Source: Anaerotignum faecicola (lineage in GTDB: Bacteria > Bacillota > Clostridia > Lachnospirales > Anaerotignaceae). From it: 64,000 nt of DNA. This document shows, piece after piece, positions 7,843 to 16,179 of this stretch (the first letter of the stretch is position 1; the number at the start of each line of letters is the position of its first letter). The notes under the pieces were generated by a model. It was not told the DNA's origin. It searched no databases and was given only the letters and a program-made list of their open reading frames with translations. Both the position numbers and the translations under genes were made by a program. Location: contig NZ_BHVZ01000014.1 of NCBI RefSeq assembly GCF_003865035.1, positions 372,001 to 436,000 on the forward strand, read 5' to 3'.

Positions 7843-8445
7843 TTATCGCAGAGAAACGTAGGTTTTAATGACCTCAACGATTTTATCCAGATCCATTCTG
7901 GAGGTGTTGAGGATAAGGTCATAATTTTCTGCCTTTCCCCATTTGCCGCCTGTGAAGTAGTTGTAATAATTCGCACGGCGCTTATCGGTCTTAATCACCA
8001 TGGATTCTGCGCCCTGAGGGTCGTGGTGATAGGTATGGATGGCACGCTCCACGCGGTCGGGCAAATCCGCCTGCAGGAAAATATTGATGCAGTTGGGGTT
8101 TTCGGACAGCACATAGTTTGCGGAACGACCAACAATCACGCAGGGGCCCTCCTCTGCCACCTCTTTGATGACCTGAGACTGCACCAGAAAGATTTTTTCA
8201 TTCAGCGGCAGACCAACAGAATCAATGCTGGGGGTCAGAGAGGTCAGAGAGAAAAACAGATTGCCGACAGAGGTTTTTTCTGCATCCTTGAAGCATTCCA
8301 CGGAAAGTCCGGTTTTTTCCGCTGCCATGGTAATCAGTTCGTTATCATAAAAGGGAATCCCAAGGGCTTCCGCCAGTTTTTTGCCGATAATGCGACCTCC
8401 GCTGCCATATTGGCGGCTGATGGTGATGATTTTATTCTGGTTCAT
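7843..8445 (-). CDS. Cytidylate kinase-like family protein
   Basis: P-loop nucleotide kinase-like protein of 200 residues. The N-terminal ITISRQYGSGGRIIGKKLA contains a Gly-rich ATP loop in the form typical of the cytidylate-kinase-like family (not the GPAGSGKST of true Cmk). Mid-protein EEGPCVIVGRSANYVL and a lid-like DKRRANYYNYF follow, as in this family. The physiological substrate of these proteins is not established. The gene is monocistronic, convergent with the type I toxin locus and divergent from aspS. Start ATG at 8445 follows AAGGAG. Confidence 0.85.
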   Translation of the reverse strand: MNQNKIITISRQYGSGGRIIGKKLAEALGIPFYDNELITMAAEKTGLSVECFKDAEKTSVGNLFFSLTSLTPSIDSVGLPLNEKIFLVQSQVIKEVAEEGPCVIVGRSANYVLSENPNCINIFLQADLPDRVERAIHTYHHDPQGAESMVIKTDKRRANYYNYFTGGKWGKAENYDLILNTSRMDLDKIVEVIKTYVSLR

Positions 8446-8581
8446 GGTAACAACTCCTTATCGTTCAGAAATGCAATTTCTGTAAAATTTATTTTTCATA
8501 TTTTTTCATTATACCGCTTTTCCCAAAAAGTGACAAGCGGAGATTTTTTCGGTGAAAAAACAGCTTTTTCCGCTTGGAAAC

Positions 8582-8610
8582 TTTACTTTTTCAAGAAAAG
8601 TGTTTATGAT
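8582..8610 (+). promoter_or_regulatory. Promoter of aspS
   Basis: TTTACT, 17-bp spacer, TATGAT, about 65 bases before the aspS start. Confidence 0.6.
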
Positions 8611-8674
8611 ATTAAGGATGGACTACTATGACAGTAGAAAACAGAAATAGATAAAAGAGTAAGGAGATAGTGAC

Positions 8675-10480
8675 ATGGGTGAAGCTTTAACAGGTTTAAA
8701 AAGAAGCTGCATGTGCTGCGATGTAAACGAAAGCATGATTGGGCAGGAAGTGACGGTAATGGGCTGGGTACAGCGTCGCCGCGACCTGGGTCAGCTGATT
8801 TTCATTGCATTAAGAGACAAAACGGGTCTGGTGCAGATTGCAATCGATGGCAACACAGCAGAAAAGGATTTGTTCGCAAAGGCGGAAACGGTTCGCAGTG
8901 AATATGTACTGGCAGTGAAGGGTCTGGTTGCCGCAAGAGAAGATGGCAACATCAACCCCAACATGAAAACAGGGAAAATCGAGATTATCGCCAAGGAGCT
9001 GCGTATCCTTTCCGAATCCGAAACAACCCCCTTCCAGATTGAGGACAACATCACCGTAAAGGATGATTTGCGTCTGAAATATCGTTATCTGGATCTGAGA
9101 AGACCTTCTCAGCTGAAAAATCTGGTGCTGCGTCATAAGGTTGTACAGGTGATGAGAAACTTCCTGGATAAAGAGGGCTTTCTGGAGATTGAAACTCCTG
9201 TTCTGGGCAAATCCACACCCGAAGGCGCAAGAGACTATCTCGTACCTTCCCGCGTACACCCCGGCAATTTCTATGGTCTGCCTCAGTCCCCACAGCTGTA
9301 TAAGCAGCTTCTGATGGTTTCCGGTATGGACAGATATTATCAGGTTGCGAAATGCTTCCGTGACGAGGATCTGCGTGCGGACAGACAGCCCGAATTCACA
9401 CAGGTGGACATGGAGCTGTCCTTCGTGGAAATCGAAGATATCATGGATATCAACGAAAGAATGATGCAGAAGGTATTCAAGGATTTGATGAATGTAGATA
9501 TCAAGCTGCCCCTGCCCAGAATGACCTATGCAGAGGCAATGGAGCGCTTTGGTTCCGATAAGCCCGATGTACGCTTCGGCATGGAGCTGAAAAATATTTC
9601 CGATGTTGTGGCAGGTACCGATTTTGTGGTATTCAAATCTGCTTTGGAAAACGGCGGCAGCGTGCGTGCCATCAATGCGAAGGGCTGTGGTTCCTTCCCC
9701 AGAAAGAAAATCGACTCTCTGGTTGAGTTTGTAAAAACATATAAGGCAAAGGGTCTGGCTTGGATTGTGGTAAACGCAGACGGCACAATCAAATCCCAGA
9801 TTGCAAAATTCTTCACACCCGAAAAAATGCAGGAAATCGTAGATGCGATGGATGGGCAGCCCGGTGACCTGATTCTGATTTGTGCGGATAAGGATAAGGT
9901 CGTATTCGACTCCCTTGGCGCACTGCGTGTAGAGTTGAGCAAAATGCTGGAGCTGACAAAGCCCGATGATTTCGCATTCCTGTGGATTACAGAATTCCCT
10001 ATGCTGGAATGGGATGAAGAGGAAAACAGATATGTAGCGGTGCATCATCCGTTTACTGCACCCATGGATGAGGACTTGGATCTGATTGACACCAATCCCG
10101 GCGCTGTGCGTGCAAAGGCATACGACATCGTTCTGAACGGCTATGAGCTGGGTGGCGGCTCCATCAGAATCCACCGCAGAGATATCCAGAAGAAGATGTT
10201 CGAGCTGCTTGGCTTCAGCGACGAGGATGCGCAGGAACGCTTCGGTTTCCTTTTGGATGCCTTCAAATACGGCGTACCCCCTCATGGCGGCTTGGCGTTC
10301 GGTCTGGACAGAATCATCATGCTGATGAGCAATGCACCCAGTATTCGTGACGTGATTGCCTTCCCTAAGGTAAAGGACGCATCCTGCCCGATGACAGATG
10401 CACCCGGCGTGGTAGACGAAAAACAGCTGGACGAGCTGGGCATTGCAATCAAGGAAACGGAAGAAGCAACAGAGGAATAA
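8675..10480 (+). CDS. aspS: Aspartyl-tRNA synthetase
   Basis: Charges tRNA-Asp (or tRNA-Asp and tRNA-Asn) with aspartate; cytoplasmic class II synthetase. 601 residues, the normal bacterial length. N-terminal OB-fold anticodon domain (to about 110) starting at VTVMGWVQRRRDLGQLIF; motif 2 FRDEDLRADRQPEFTQVDMELSF; the bacterial GAD insertion domain in the middle; motif 3 GLAFGLDRIIMLM near the end. SD AAGGAG lies eight bases before the ATG. It is a single-gene unit ended by a hairpin. The non-discriminating type cannot be told from sequence alone without a gatCAB search. Confidence 0.97.
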   Translation: MGEALTGLKRSCMCCDVNESMIGQEVTVMGWVQRRRDLGQLIFIALRDKTGLVQIAIDGNTAEKDLFAKAETVRSEYVLAVKGLVAAREDGNINPNMKTGKIEIIAKELRILSESETTPFQIEDNITVKDDLRLKYRYLDLRRPSQLKNLVLRHKVVQVMRNFLDKEGFLEIETPVLGKSTPEGARDYLVPSRVHPGNFYGLPQSPQLYKQLLMVSGMDRYYQVAKCFRDEDLRADRQPEFTQVDMELSFVEIEDIMDINERMMQKVFKDLMNVDIKLPLPRMTYAEAMERFGSDKPDVRFGMELKNISDVVAGTDFVVFKSALENGGSVRAINAKGCGSFPRKKIDSLVEFVKTYKAKGLAWIVVNADGTIKSQIAKFFTPEKMQEIVDAMDGQPGDLILICADKDKVVFDSLGALRVELSKMLELTKPDDFAFLWITEFPMLEWDEEENRYVAVHHPFTAPMDEDLDLIDTNPGAVRAKAYDIVLNGYELGGGSIRIHRRDIQKKMFELLGFSDEDAQERFGFLLDAFKYGVPPHGGLAFGLDRIIMLMSNAPSIRDVIAFPKVKDASCPMTDAPGVVDEKQLDELGIAIKETEEATEE

Positions 10481-10487
10481 AAACCGT

Positions 10488-10523
10488 GAAAAGGGTGGAA
10501 AAATTTCTGCCCTTTTCTTTTTT
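10488..10523 (+). terminator. Intrinsic terminator of aspS
   Basis: GAAAAGGG / CCCTTTTC arms followed by TTTTTT. Confidence 0.85.
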
Positions 10524-10594
10524 ACACGAAAAGACAAAACTTCCTCTTGACTTTTTCGCAAAAATGTAAGAAAATAGCTATGTTATACATCTGT

Positions 10595-10668
10595 CGGTGC
10601 GTGGCCCAGCTTGGTAGGGCGCAGCGTTCGGGTCGCTGAGGTCGTGGGTTCAAATCCCGTCGCACCGA
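10595..10668 (+). tRNA. tRNA-Pro(CGG)
   Basis: 74-nt cloverleaf. Acceptor CGGTGCG (10595-10601) pairs with CGCACCG (10661-10667), discriminator A. Anticodon arm CAGCG-TTCGGGT-CGCTG gives anticodon CGG (Pro). The T arm has GTGGG-TTCAAAT-CCCGT. CCA is not encoded. Confidence 0.95.
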
Positions 10669-10673
10669 TAGGA

Positions 10674-10715
10674 GACTGCTTTGTTGGAATAAAATTTCAA
10701 TGAAGCAGTCTTTTT
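10674..10715 (+). terminator. Intrinsic terminator of tRNA-Pro
   Basis: GACTGCTT / AAGCAGTC arms around a 21-nt loop, followed by TTTTT. Confidence 0.8.
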
Positions 10716-10733
10716 AATTTTCTCTTAAATCAG

Positions 10734-10762
10734 TTGTTTCCGACAGGCAATTCGATTATAAT
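10734..10762 (+). promoter_or_regulatory. Promoter of uppP
   Basis: TTGTTT, 17-bp spacer, TATAAT, 48 bases before the uppP start. Confidence 0.65.
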
Positions 10763-10809
10763 GTAACGATGGAATAAAGCGTACAAACAGGAAAGGAGTT
10801 TCTGATAAA

Positions 10810-11649
10810 ATGGTAATAGAAATTTTAAAGGCCATATTCTTTGGCATTGTGGAGGGTATTACGGAATGGCTGCCCATTTCCTCTACGGGACACATGATTC
10901 TGTTGAATGAATTTGTGAAGCTGCAGGTTTCGGATGAATTTTATAAGCTGTTTGAGGTTGTCATTCAGCTTGGCGCAATTCTGGCGGTTATCCTGCTGTT
11001 CTTCCATAAGCTGAATCCCTTCTCGCCAAGCAAGAGCGCGCCGCAGAAGCGGAATACCTGGCGGCTGTGGTTCAAGGTGGTGCTTGCGGTGATTCCTTCC
11101 GCGGTGATCGGGCTGCCGTTGGATGACTGGATGGATGCACATTTTTACAATTATGTTGTGGTTGCCATCACTTTGATTGTTTACGGGATTGCGTTTTTGT
11201 TCGTGGAGCGAGAAAACAGCCACCGCAGAGCCTATGCAAATTCGGTGTATGATATTGATTTGAAAACTGCCATGCTCATCGGCTGCTTCCAGTGCCTGAG
11301 CCTGATTCCCGGCACCTCCCGTTCCGGCTCAACCATTCTGGGTGCAATCATCCTTGGCGTAGGCAGAGCGGCAGGGGCAGAGTTCTCCTTCTTCCTTGCC
11401 ATCCCCACGATGCTTGGCGCAAGCGTACTGAAGCTTGTGAAATTCCTGCTTTCCGGCGTTTCCGCAACAGGCGCGGAGTGGGCGATTCTGGCGGTCGGCT
11501 GCGTGGTTTCCTTCGTGGTCAGCCTGCTTGTCATCAAGGGGCTGATGGAATATGTACGCAAGCACAGCTTTGCGGTATTCGGCGTGTACCGCATCATTCT
11601 GGGGGTACTGGTTCTGGGATATTTTGCCTTCCAAACCCTGCACGCATAA
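10810..11649 (+). CDS. uppP: Undecaprenyl-diphosphatase (BacA family)
   Basis: Integral membrane phosphatase that recycles undecaprenyl pyrophosphate, the lipid carrier of cell-wall precursors; loss usually sensitises cells to bacitracin. 279 residues with about eight helices. Both family signatures are present: GIVEGITEWLPISSTGHMIL at residues 13-32 with the catalytic Glu, and PGTSRSGSTI at about 168-177 with the catalytic Arg/Ser. SD AAAGGAG precedes the ATG. Single gene between its own promoter and a bidirectional terminator. Confidence 0.96.
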   Translation: MVIEILKAIFFGIVEGITEWLPISSTGHMILLNEFVKLQVSDEFYKLFEVVIQLGAILAVILLFFHKLNPFSPSKSAPQKRNTWRLWFKVVLAVIPSAVIGLPLDDWMDAHFYNYVVVAITLIVYGIAFLFVERENSHRRAYANSVYDIDLKTAMLIGCFQCLSLIPGTSRSGSTILGAIILGVGRAAGAEFSFFLAIPTMLGASVLKLVKFLLSGVSATGAEWAILAVGCVVSFVVSLLVIKGLMEYVRKHSFAVFGVYRIILGVLVLGYFAFQTLHA

Positions 11650-11670
11650 AAATTACATAAGGGAAAATAA

Positions 11671-11709
11671 AAAACGGAGCCGATTTTTTCGACTCCGTTC
11701 ATTTTTTTA
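11671..11709. terminator. Bidirectional terminator
   Basis: AACGGAG / CTCCGTT arms with A-rich and T-rich flanks between convergent uppP and the 137-residue gene. Confidence 0.85.
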
Positions 11710-12120
11710 TTCTGCTTCAATCTGTTCAAAGATTTCTTGTGCAGGCTTCTGATACCAGCCTGTCTTATCCTCGCTGACAAGTCCTGCGGTCTGGGAATTA
11801 TAATACATTTCGCATGCCTCAAGGTCATTCATTTTGTGCTTTTTCTGCAGCAGTGCAACCACCTCTGCGCCGACAGCGGCACGGTTTTCGTGATGGGTAT
11901 ATTCCTTCTCCTGCTCTCCGGCATCGCTTTCCAGATAGGTCAGCCCGTCAATCATGCCGACAAAGAAATCAATATCCATTTCGGGGAAGGTTTTGTGGCT
12001 GTCCAGAATCAGGTCAATGAAGCCGGACTGCTGAAAGGAAATAAATACCTTATTACTGGGGATATTTTTCAGATCACTGTAATATTCTACGCAGGAAACA
12101 ACTAAAGTACGCTGGTCCAT
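11707..12120 (-). CDS. Hypothetical protein
   Basis: 137 residues, soluble, acidic. I do not recognise the family. The C-terminal part (ALLQKKHKMNDLEACEMYYNS, GWYQKP) is vaguely like small clostridial DUF3791-type proteins, which is a weak impression only. A good ribosome site (AAAGGAGAG) precedes the ATG at 12120. Monocistronic, with the bidirectional hairpin at its end. Confidence 0.65.
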   Translation of the reverse strand: MDQRTLVVSCVEYYSDLKNIPSNKVFISFQQSGFIDLILDSHKTFPEMDIDFFVGMIDGLTYLESDAGEQEKEYTHHENRAAVGAEVVALLQKKHKMNDLEACEMYYNSQTAGLVSEDKTGWYQKPAQEIFEQIEAE

Positions 12121-12210
12121 TTTTCTCTCTCCTTTTTACTCATAAAAAATTTACTAAGCTTTATGATACCGCATTTTCACATAATTTTCAACCATTCCCC
12201 GCAGGAAAAC

Positions 12211-12238
12211 TTGACATTCTCCGATTTTCCAGTATGCT
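12211..12238 (+). promoter_or_regulatory. Promoter of the B3/B4 gene
   Basis: TTGACA, 16-bp spacer, TATGCT. Confidence 0.6.
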
Positions 12239-12275
12239 AAAGGAAGCAAGATAAAATTGGAAGGAAGTGCTTATT

Positions 12276-12935
12276 TTGGTAGCAGTAAAAATAGATGAAA
12301 CCTTAAAGGAACGCTGCCCCGATGCTGCTTTGGGGCTTTTGCAGGCAAAGGTTGCGGTTGCGCCCGATCCGGAAGAATTTCTGGCACTGCTGAATGGGAA
12401 AATTGCGGAGCTTTCCGAGGTAGAGCTTTCACAGGCAAATAAGAGAGATAAAATTCAGACAACCAGAAAGGCGTATAAGGCATTGGGGAAGGAGCCCAAC
12501 CGCTATCGTTCCTCCGCAGAGGCAATGTGCAGAAGAATTGCAAAGGAACGAGGGCTGTATTACATCAATAACGTGGTGGATATCAATAATTATCTTTCCA
12601 TCAAATCGGGGTATTCCATGGGGACGTATGACCTTGCGAAAACAAAGGGCGACATCCGCTGGATGCGTGCGCCCGAAGGCACGGCATACCGCGGCATCGG
12701 CAAGGATGTGCTGAATATTGAATTTTTGCCGGTTTTATTTGACGAGGAAGGACCCTTCGGCAATCCCACCAGTGATAATGACAGAACCATGATTACGGAT
12801 GCAACAGAGGATTTGCTTCTGGTATATTATGCCTTTGATGGGGCAGAGGATTTGCCTGCGCTTCTCTCCGAAGCAAAGGACTTACTGGAAAAATATGCAG
12901 GGGGCAGAGAATTTGAGACGGAAATCTTGATTTGA
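12276..12935 (+). CDS. B3/B4 domain protein (PheRS beta-like)
   Basis: Stand-alone B3/B4 domain, the editing/tRNA-recognition fold of the phenylalanyl-tRNA synthetase beta chain; about 219 residues. The segments RKAYKALGKEPNRYRSSAEAM, INNVVDINNYLS and RTMITDATEDLLL are typical. Stand-alone copies are suspected trans-editing or tRNA-binding proteins but their role is not settled. I prefer the TTG at 12276, about ten bases after GGAAGGA; a GTG at 12267 overlaps that Shine-Dalgarno. It sits just before the sigma factor gene (31-bp gap) and could share its transcript. Confidence 0.8.
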   Translation: MVAVKIDETLKERCPDAALGLLQAKVAVAPDPEEFLALLNGKIAELSEVELSQANKRDKIQTTRKAYKALGKEPNRYRSSAEAMCRRIAKERGLYYINNVVDINNYLSIKSGYSMGTYDLAKTKGDIRWMRAPEGTAYRGIGKDVLNIEFLPVLFDEEGPFGNPTSDNDRTMITDATEDLLLVYYAFDGAEDLPALLSEAKDLLEKYAGGREFETEILI

Positions 12936-12966
12936 AAAATCCGAATATAATAAGGAAGGTGATCGG

Positions 12967-13473
12967 ATGAAAACCTTTGAAAGCTTATATCGGGACTATT
13001 ACCAGAAGGTATATGCGTTTCTCAACCGCATGTGTGCCGATGGAGATTTAGCGGAGGATTTGACGCAGGAAACCTTTTTGCAGGCATATAAATCACTCTA
13101 TAAATTTCGGGGAGAGTGTGAGGTTTTTACCTGGCTTGCGGCAATTGGCAAGCATACCTATTTCAAATATCTGAAAAAGAAGCGGCTGCATCTGGATGCG
13201 GCGAATTTGGATTTGGTGGCGCAGAACTATCTGAAGGGGGATGTCAGCCCGGAGGAGCATGTCAGCCAGAAGGATATTGAAAAAGCGGTGCGCAAGGTGG
13301 TTGAGGATATCCCGAAGAAATACCGCGATGTGGTGGTTCTGCGTGTTTATGCGGAGCTGCCGTTTTCGCAGGTTGCACAGATACTCAGGATTAGCGAAAA
13401 TTCTGCAAAGGTGATTTATTTCAGAGCGAAGAAAATGCTGATGGAGGTGTTGAAGGATGAATTGGAAATGTGA
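12967..13473 (+). CDS. ECF RNA polymerase sigma factor
   Basis: Sigma-70 family, extracytoplasmic-function type, 168 residues. Region 2 spans about 5-75 (YRDYYQKVYAFLNRM, DLAEDLTQETFLQAY, FTWLAAIGKHTYF) and region 4 about 110-162 (DIPKKYRDVVVLRVYAELPFSQVAQILRISENSAKVIYFRAKKML). It directs polymerase to a dedicated regulon, probably including its own promoter. The downstream gene overlaps it by 17 nt and is its likely anti-sigma factor. Confidence 0.93.
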   Translation: MKTFESLYRDYYQKVYAFLNRMCADGDLAEDLTQETFLQAYKSLYKFRGECEVFTWLAAIGKHTYFKYLKKKRLHLDAANLDLVAQNYLKGDVSPEEHVSQKDIEKAVRKVVEDIPKKYRDVVVLRVYAELPFSQVAQILRISENSAKVIYFRAKKMLMEVLKDELEM

Positions 13474-13780
13474 ACTGGTGATGGATCTGGCACCTCTGTA
13501 TTATGATGGGGTTGCAAGCAGGGTCAGCAAAAGGCTGGTGAAAAAGCATCTGCGTGAGTGCCCGCAGTGCCGCACCTATTATAAAAAATATCACCCCGTA
13601 GACAAAGTTCCCACAGAAGTTCCGAATTGGGATGTGGAGGAAAATTATGCCATGCTGGCAAGAAAAGTCCGCAAAAGACGGCTTGTGCTTTGGGGCGGCT
13701 TCCTTTCCTATCTGAGCACGACAATTGTTGCACTGGTGTTTTGGTATGCAAGGGAACAAAAAAAGATGAAAAAAATTTAA
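13457..13780 (+). CDS. Zinc-finger anti-sigma factor
   Basis: Membrane-anchored anti-sigma factor of 107 residues. The ZAS zinc motif H-x3-C-x2-C is at H31, C35 and C38 (HLRECPQC); one transmembrane helix lies at about 76-95 (LWGGFLSYLSTTIVALVFW) with a very short outer tail. It would hold the overlapping ECF sigma factor at the membrane until a signal releases it. The nearly absent extracytoplasmic domain (about ten residues) means signal sensing is either in the membrane or through a partner. Confidence 0.88.
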   Translation: MNWKCELVMDLAPLYYDGVASRVSKRLVKKHLRECPQCRTYYKKYHPVDKVPTEVPNWDVEENYAMLARKVRKRRLVLWGGFLSYLSTTIVALVFWYAREQKKMKKI

Positions 13781-13790
13781 GACAGAAAAT

Positions 13791-13828
13791 GCCGAAAATC
13801 CGAGGGTTTTCGTCGGCTCTCTTTTTTG
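13791..13828 (+). terminator. Intrinsic terminator
   Basis: GCCGAAAATCC / GGTTTTCGTCGGC imperfect hairpin followed by a CT/T run. It separates the sigma/anti-sigma pair from the fatty-acid operon. Confidence 0.75.
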
Positions 13829-13967
13829 CACAAAAAATTTTTGCGAAATTTGTGTAACTTTTTCCGTAATTTAGGGTACTAAGTTAAAGTAACGAAAAAA
13901 TGGAACGGATTTCGGTAAATGAAATAGTTTCTCATATTCCCTGAGAAAGGGGAGAAGGAGTGGAAAA

Positions 13968-14924
13968 ATGAGCTTTCGTGTGTTAGGGACGGGCATGTAT
14001 GTCCCACCCAGGGTTGTTACGAATGATGACCTGTCACAGTTTTTAGAGACCAATGACGAATGGATTACCCAGAGGGTCGGCGTAAAGGAACGCCATATCA
14101 GCACAAATGAAACGGCGGCGGATATGGGTGCCAAGGCTGCAAGGGCTGCTTTGGAAAACAGTGGCGTAGCGGCGGAGGAAATCGACCTGATTTTGGCGGC
14201 AAGCGTCAGCGGGGAGAGCATTTCCCCTTCTGTTTCCTGCATGATTCAGAATCTGCTGGGGCTTTCCTGCATGACCATGGATATCAATGCGGCATGCTCT
14301 GCGTTTGATTTTCTTCTGGAAACGGCGGCAGGGTTCTTTGCCAGAGGCAAGGTGAAGAAGGTGCTCGTTATCGGGGCAGAACGTCTGAGCCGCCTGCTGG
14401 ACTGGAATGACAGAGGCACCGCGGTTATCTTCGGTGACGGCGCAGGTGCGGTGGTTCTGGAAGCAGGTGAAAATTATCTGGATGCTGTTTTTGATGTAAA
14501 GGGCGGCGATGATGTCATTGATATTCCACAGCCTGTAGGGATGTCTCCCTTCTATGAAAGAGGGCAGGAAAAGAAGCCTTATATTCACATGGCAGGGCAA
14601 GAAACCTTTAAATTTGCGGTAACCGCCATTTGCAGAGACTGCAAGGAAATTCTGGAGCGCAATGGGCTGACCTTTGATGATATCGCGTATATTGTGCCGC
14701 ATCAGGCAAATCAGCGCATCATTGATTTCGCAAGCACAAAGCTGAAGGTGCCCAAGGAAAAATTTTATTTAAATATTCATAAATACGGCAATACTTCTTC
14801 CGCCAGCATTCCCATTGCCTTGGACGAACTGAACCGGGCAGGGAAGCTGCATAGAGGAGATTTATTATTACTGCCTGCCTTTGGCGGCGGTCTGGCAAGC
14901 GCCTGTTGTTTAGTAAGATGGTAA
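13968..14924 (+). CDS. fabH: 3-oxoacyl-ACP synthase III
   Basis: Condenses acetyl-CoA (or another short acyl-CoA primer) with malonyl-ACP to start fatty-acid synthesis; cytoplasmic. 318 residues. The catalytic triad is visible: C110 in INAACSAF, His in IVPHQANQRI (about 244) and Asn in KYGNTSSAS (about 274). First gene of an eleven-gene same-strand cluster. SD GAGAAGGAG precedes the ATG. In the 187-bp leader an imperfect dyad around GTACTAAGTTAAAGTAAC (13876-13893) could be an operator, but I cannot assign a regulator. Confidence 0.96.
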   Translation: MSFRVLGTGMYVPPRVVTNDDLSQFLETNDEWITQRVGVKERHISTNETAADMGAKAARAALENSGVAAEEIDLILAASVSGESISPSVSCMIQNLLGLSCMTMDINAACSAFDFLLETAAGFFARGKVKKVLVIGAERLSRLLDWNDRGTAVIFGDGAGAVVLEAGENYLDAVFDVKGGDDVIDIPQPVGMSPFYERGQEKKPYIHMAGQETFKFAVTAICRDCKEILERNGLTFDDIAYIVPHQANQRIIDFASTKLKVPKEKFYLNIHKYGNTSSASIPIALDELNRAGKLHRGDLLLLPAFGGGLASACCLVRW

Positions 14925-14972
14925 AAAAGAAAAGAAAACAAGAAAAAAGGTAAAAGAAAAGGAGAAAAAATT

Positions 14973-15197
14973 ATGGTATTCGAAAAAATCGCAGCAATGT
15001 TGGCAGAAAAACTGGAATGTGACGCAGCAGAAATCAAGATGGACACAGAATTCGGCACACTGGGCATCGACTCTCTGGACGTTATGGAGCTTCTGATGAA
15101 TCTGGAAGAAGAGCTGGGCACAGAAATTGAAATGGGCGAAAACAAAGTAAACACTGTTGGCGATCTGGTTAAGCTGATCGAAGAAAAACAGGCGTAA
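14973..15197 (+). CDS. acpP: Acyl carrier protein
   Basis: 74-residue acidic four-helix carrier that holds growing acyl chains as thioesters on phosphopantetheine. The attachment Ser is in GIDSLDVMELLM (S36). Second gene of the fab cluster, with AAAAGGAG before the ATG. Its position between fabH and fabK is common in clostridia. Confidence 0.97.
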   Translation: MVFEKIAAMLAEKLECDAAEIKMDTEFGTLGIDSLDVMELLMNLEEELGTEIEMGENKVNTVGDLVKLIEEKQA

Positions 15198-15228
15198 GAA
15201 AAAAACAAAGGAAAAGGAGGACGACGAT

Positions 15229-16179
15229 ATGATCGTTTCACCGATTTGTGAGATGCTGGGCATCAAATATCCTATTTTTCAGGGCGGTATGGCATGGATT
15301 GCTGACGGCAAGCTGGCGGCAGCGGTTTCCAATGGCGGCGGCCTTGGGATTATCTCTGCAATGAACGCAGGCGGCGATTATCTGAGAGAACAGATTCGCA
15401 TTGCAAGAAGCCTGACAGATAAACCCTTCGGCGTGAATATCATGCTGATGAGTCCCCATGTGCAGGAAGTGGCAAAAATCGTTGCGGAGGAAAAGGTGGC
15501 GGTAGTCACCACAGGTGCAGGCATTCCCAATCAATATGTTCCCATGTGGAAGGAAGCAGGCATCAAGGTGATTCCTGTAGCGGCTTCTGTCGCAGCGGCA
15601 AAGATGATGGCGAGAGCAGGTGCAGATGCTGTCATTGCCGAAGGTGGCGAATCCGGCGGTCATATCGGCGAGCTTTCCACCATGCCCTTGGTTCCCCAGG
15701 TGGCAGATGCGGTGGATATCCCTGTACTGGCGGCAGGCGGCATCGGCGACGGCAGAGGGATGGCAGCGGCATTTATGCTGGGCGCAGTTGGCGTGCAGAT
15801 GGGCACTCGTTTCCTGCTTGCAGAGGAATGTGGTGTGCATCAGAATTATAAGGATATGGTGAAAAAGGCAACGGATGTTTCCACAACAGCGACAGGCAGA
15901 CGCTTCGGCGGCAGCACCTGCCGTGTGATGAAAAACCAGTTTGCCCGTCATTTTCTGCAGGTGGAATATGCCCCCGAAACAACCGCCGAAATGGTAGATA
16001 AGCTGGGCGTTGGCGCACTGCGCAAGGCAGCAGTGGAGGGCGATACCAAGGAAGGCTGCTTTATGGCAGGGCAGATTGCCGGCATGGTGAAAAAGGAACA
16101 GCCTGCGGCAGAAATCGTGCAGGAAATTGCAGCAGAAGCAGAGGCGTTACTGAAAGGAGCGGCAAAATGGGTAAAATAG
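15229..16179 (+). CDS. fabK: Enoyl-ACP reductase II (FMN-dependent)
   Basis: Final reduction of each elongation cycle, trans-2-enoyl-ACP to acyl-ACP with NAD(P)H, using FMN. 316 residues, nitronate-monooxygenase-like TIM barrel: PIFQGGMAWI near the N terminus, the flavin-binding EGGESGGHIG near 140 and AAGGIGDGRG near 170. No FabI or FabL is present in the cluster, so this is probably the organism's enoyl reductase here; FabK enzymes are insensitive to triclosan. Overlaps fabD by 13 nt. Confidence 0.95.
   Translation: MIVSPICEMLGIKYPIFQGGMAWIADGKLAAAVSNGGGLGIISAMNAGGDYLREQIRIARSLTDKPFGVNIMLMSPHVQEVAKIVAEEKVAVVTTGAGIPNQYVPMWKEAGIKVIPVAASVAAAKMMARAGADAVIAEGGESGGHIGELSTMPLVPQVADAVDIPVLAAGGIGDGRGMAAAFMLGAVGVQMGTRFLLAEECGVHQNYKDMVKKATDVSTTATGRRFGGSTCRVMKNQFARHFLQVEYAPETTAEMVDKLGVGALRKAAVEGDTKEGCFMAGQIAGMVKKEQPAAEIVQEIAAEAEALLKGAAKWVK

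Noticed and set aside
8810..10561. 583-residue open frame on the minus strand opposite aspS
   Set aside because: It is a mirror of aspS, has no ribosome site and a Cys/His/Phe-rich non-protein-like composition.
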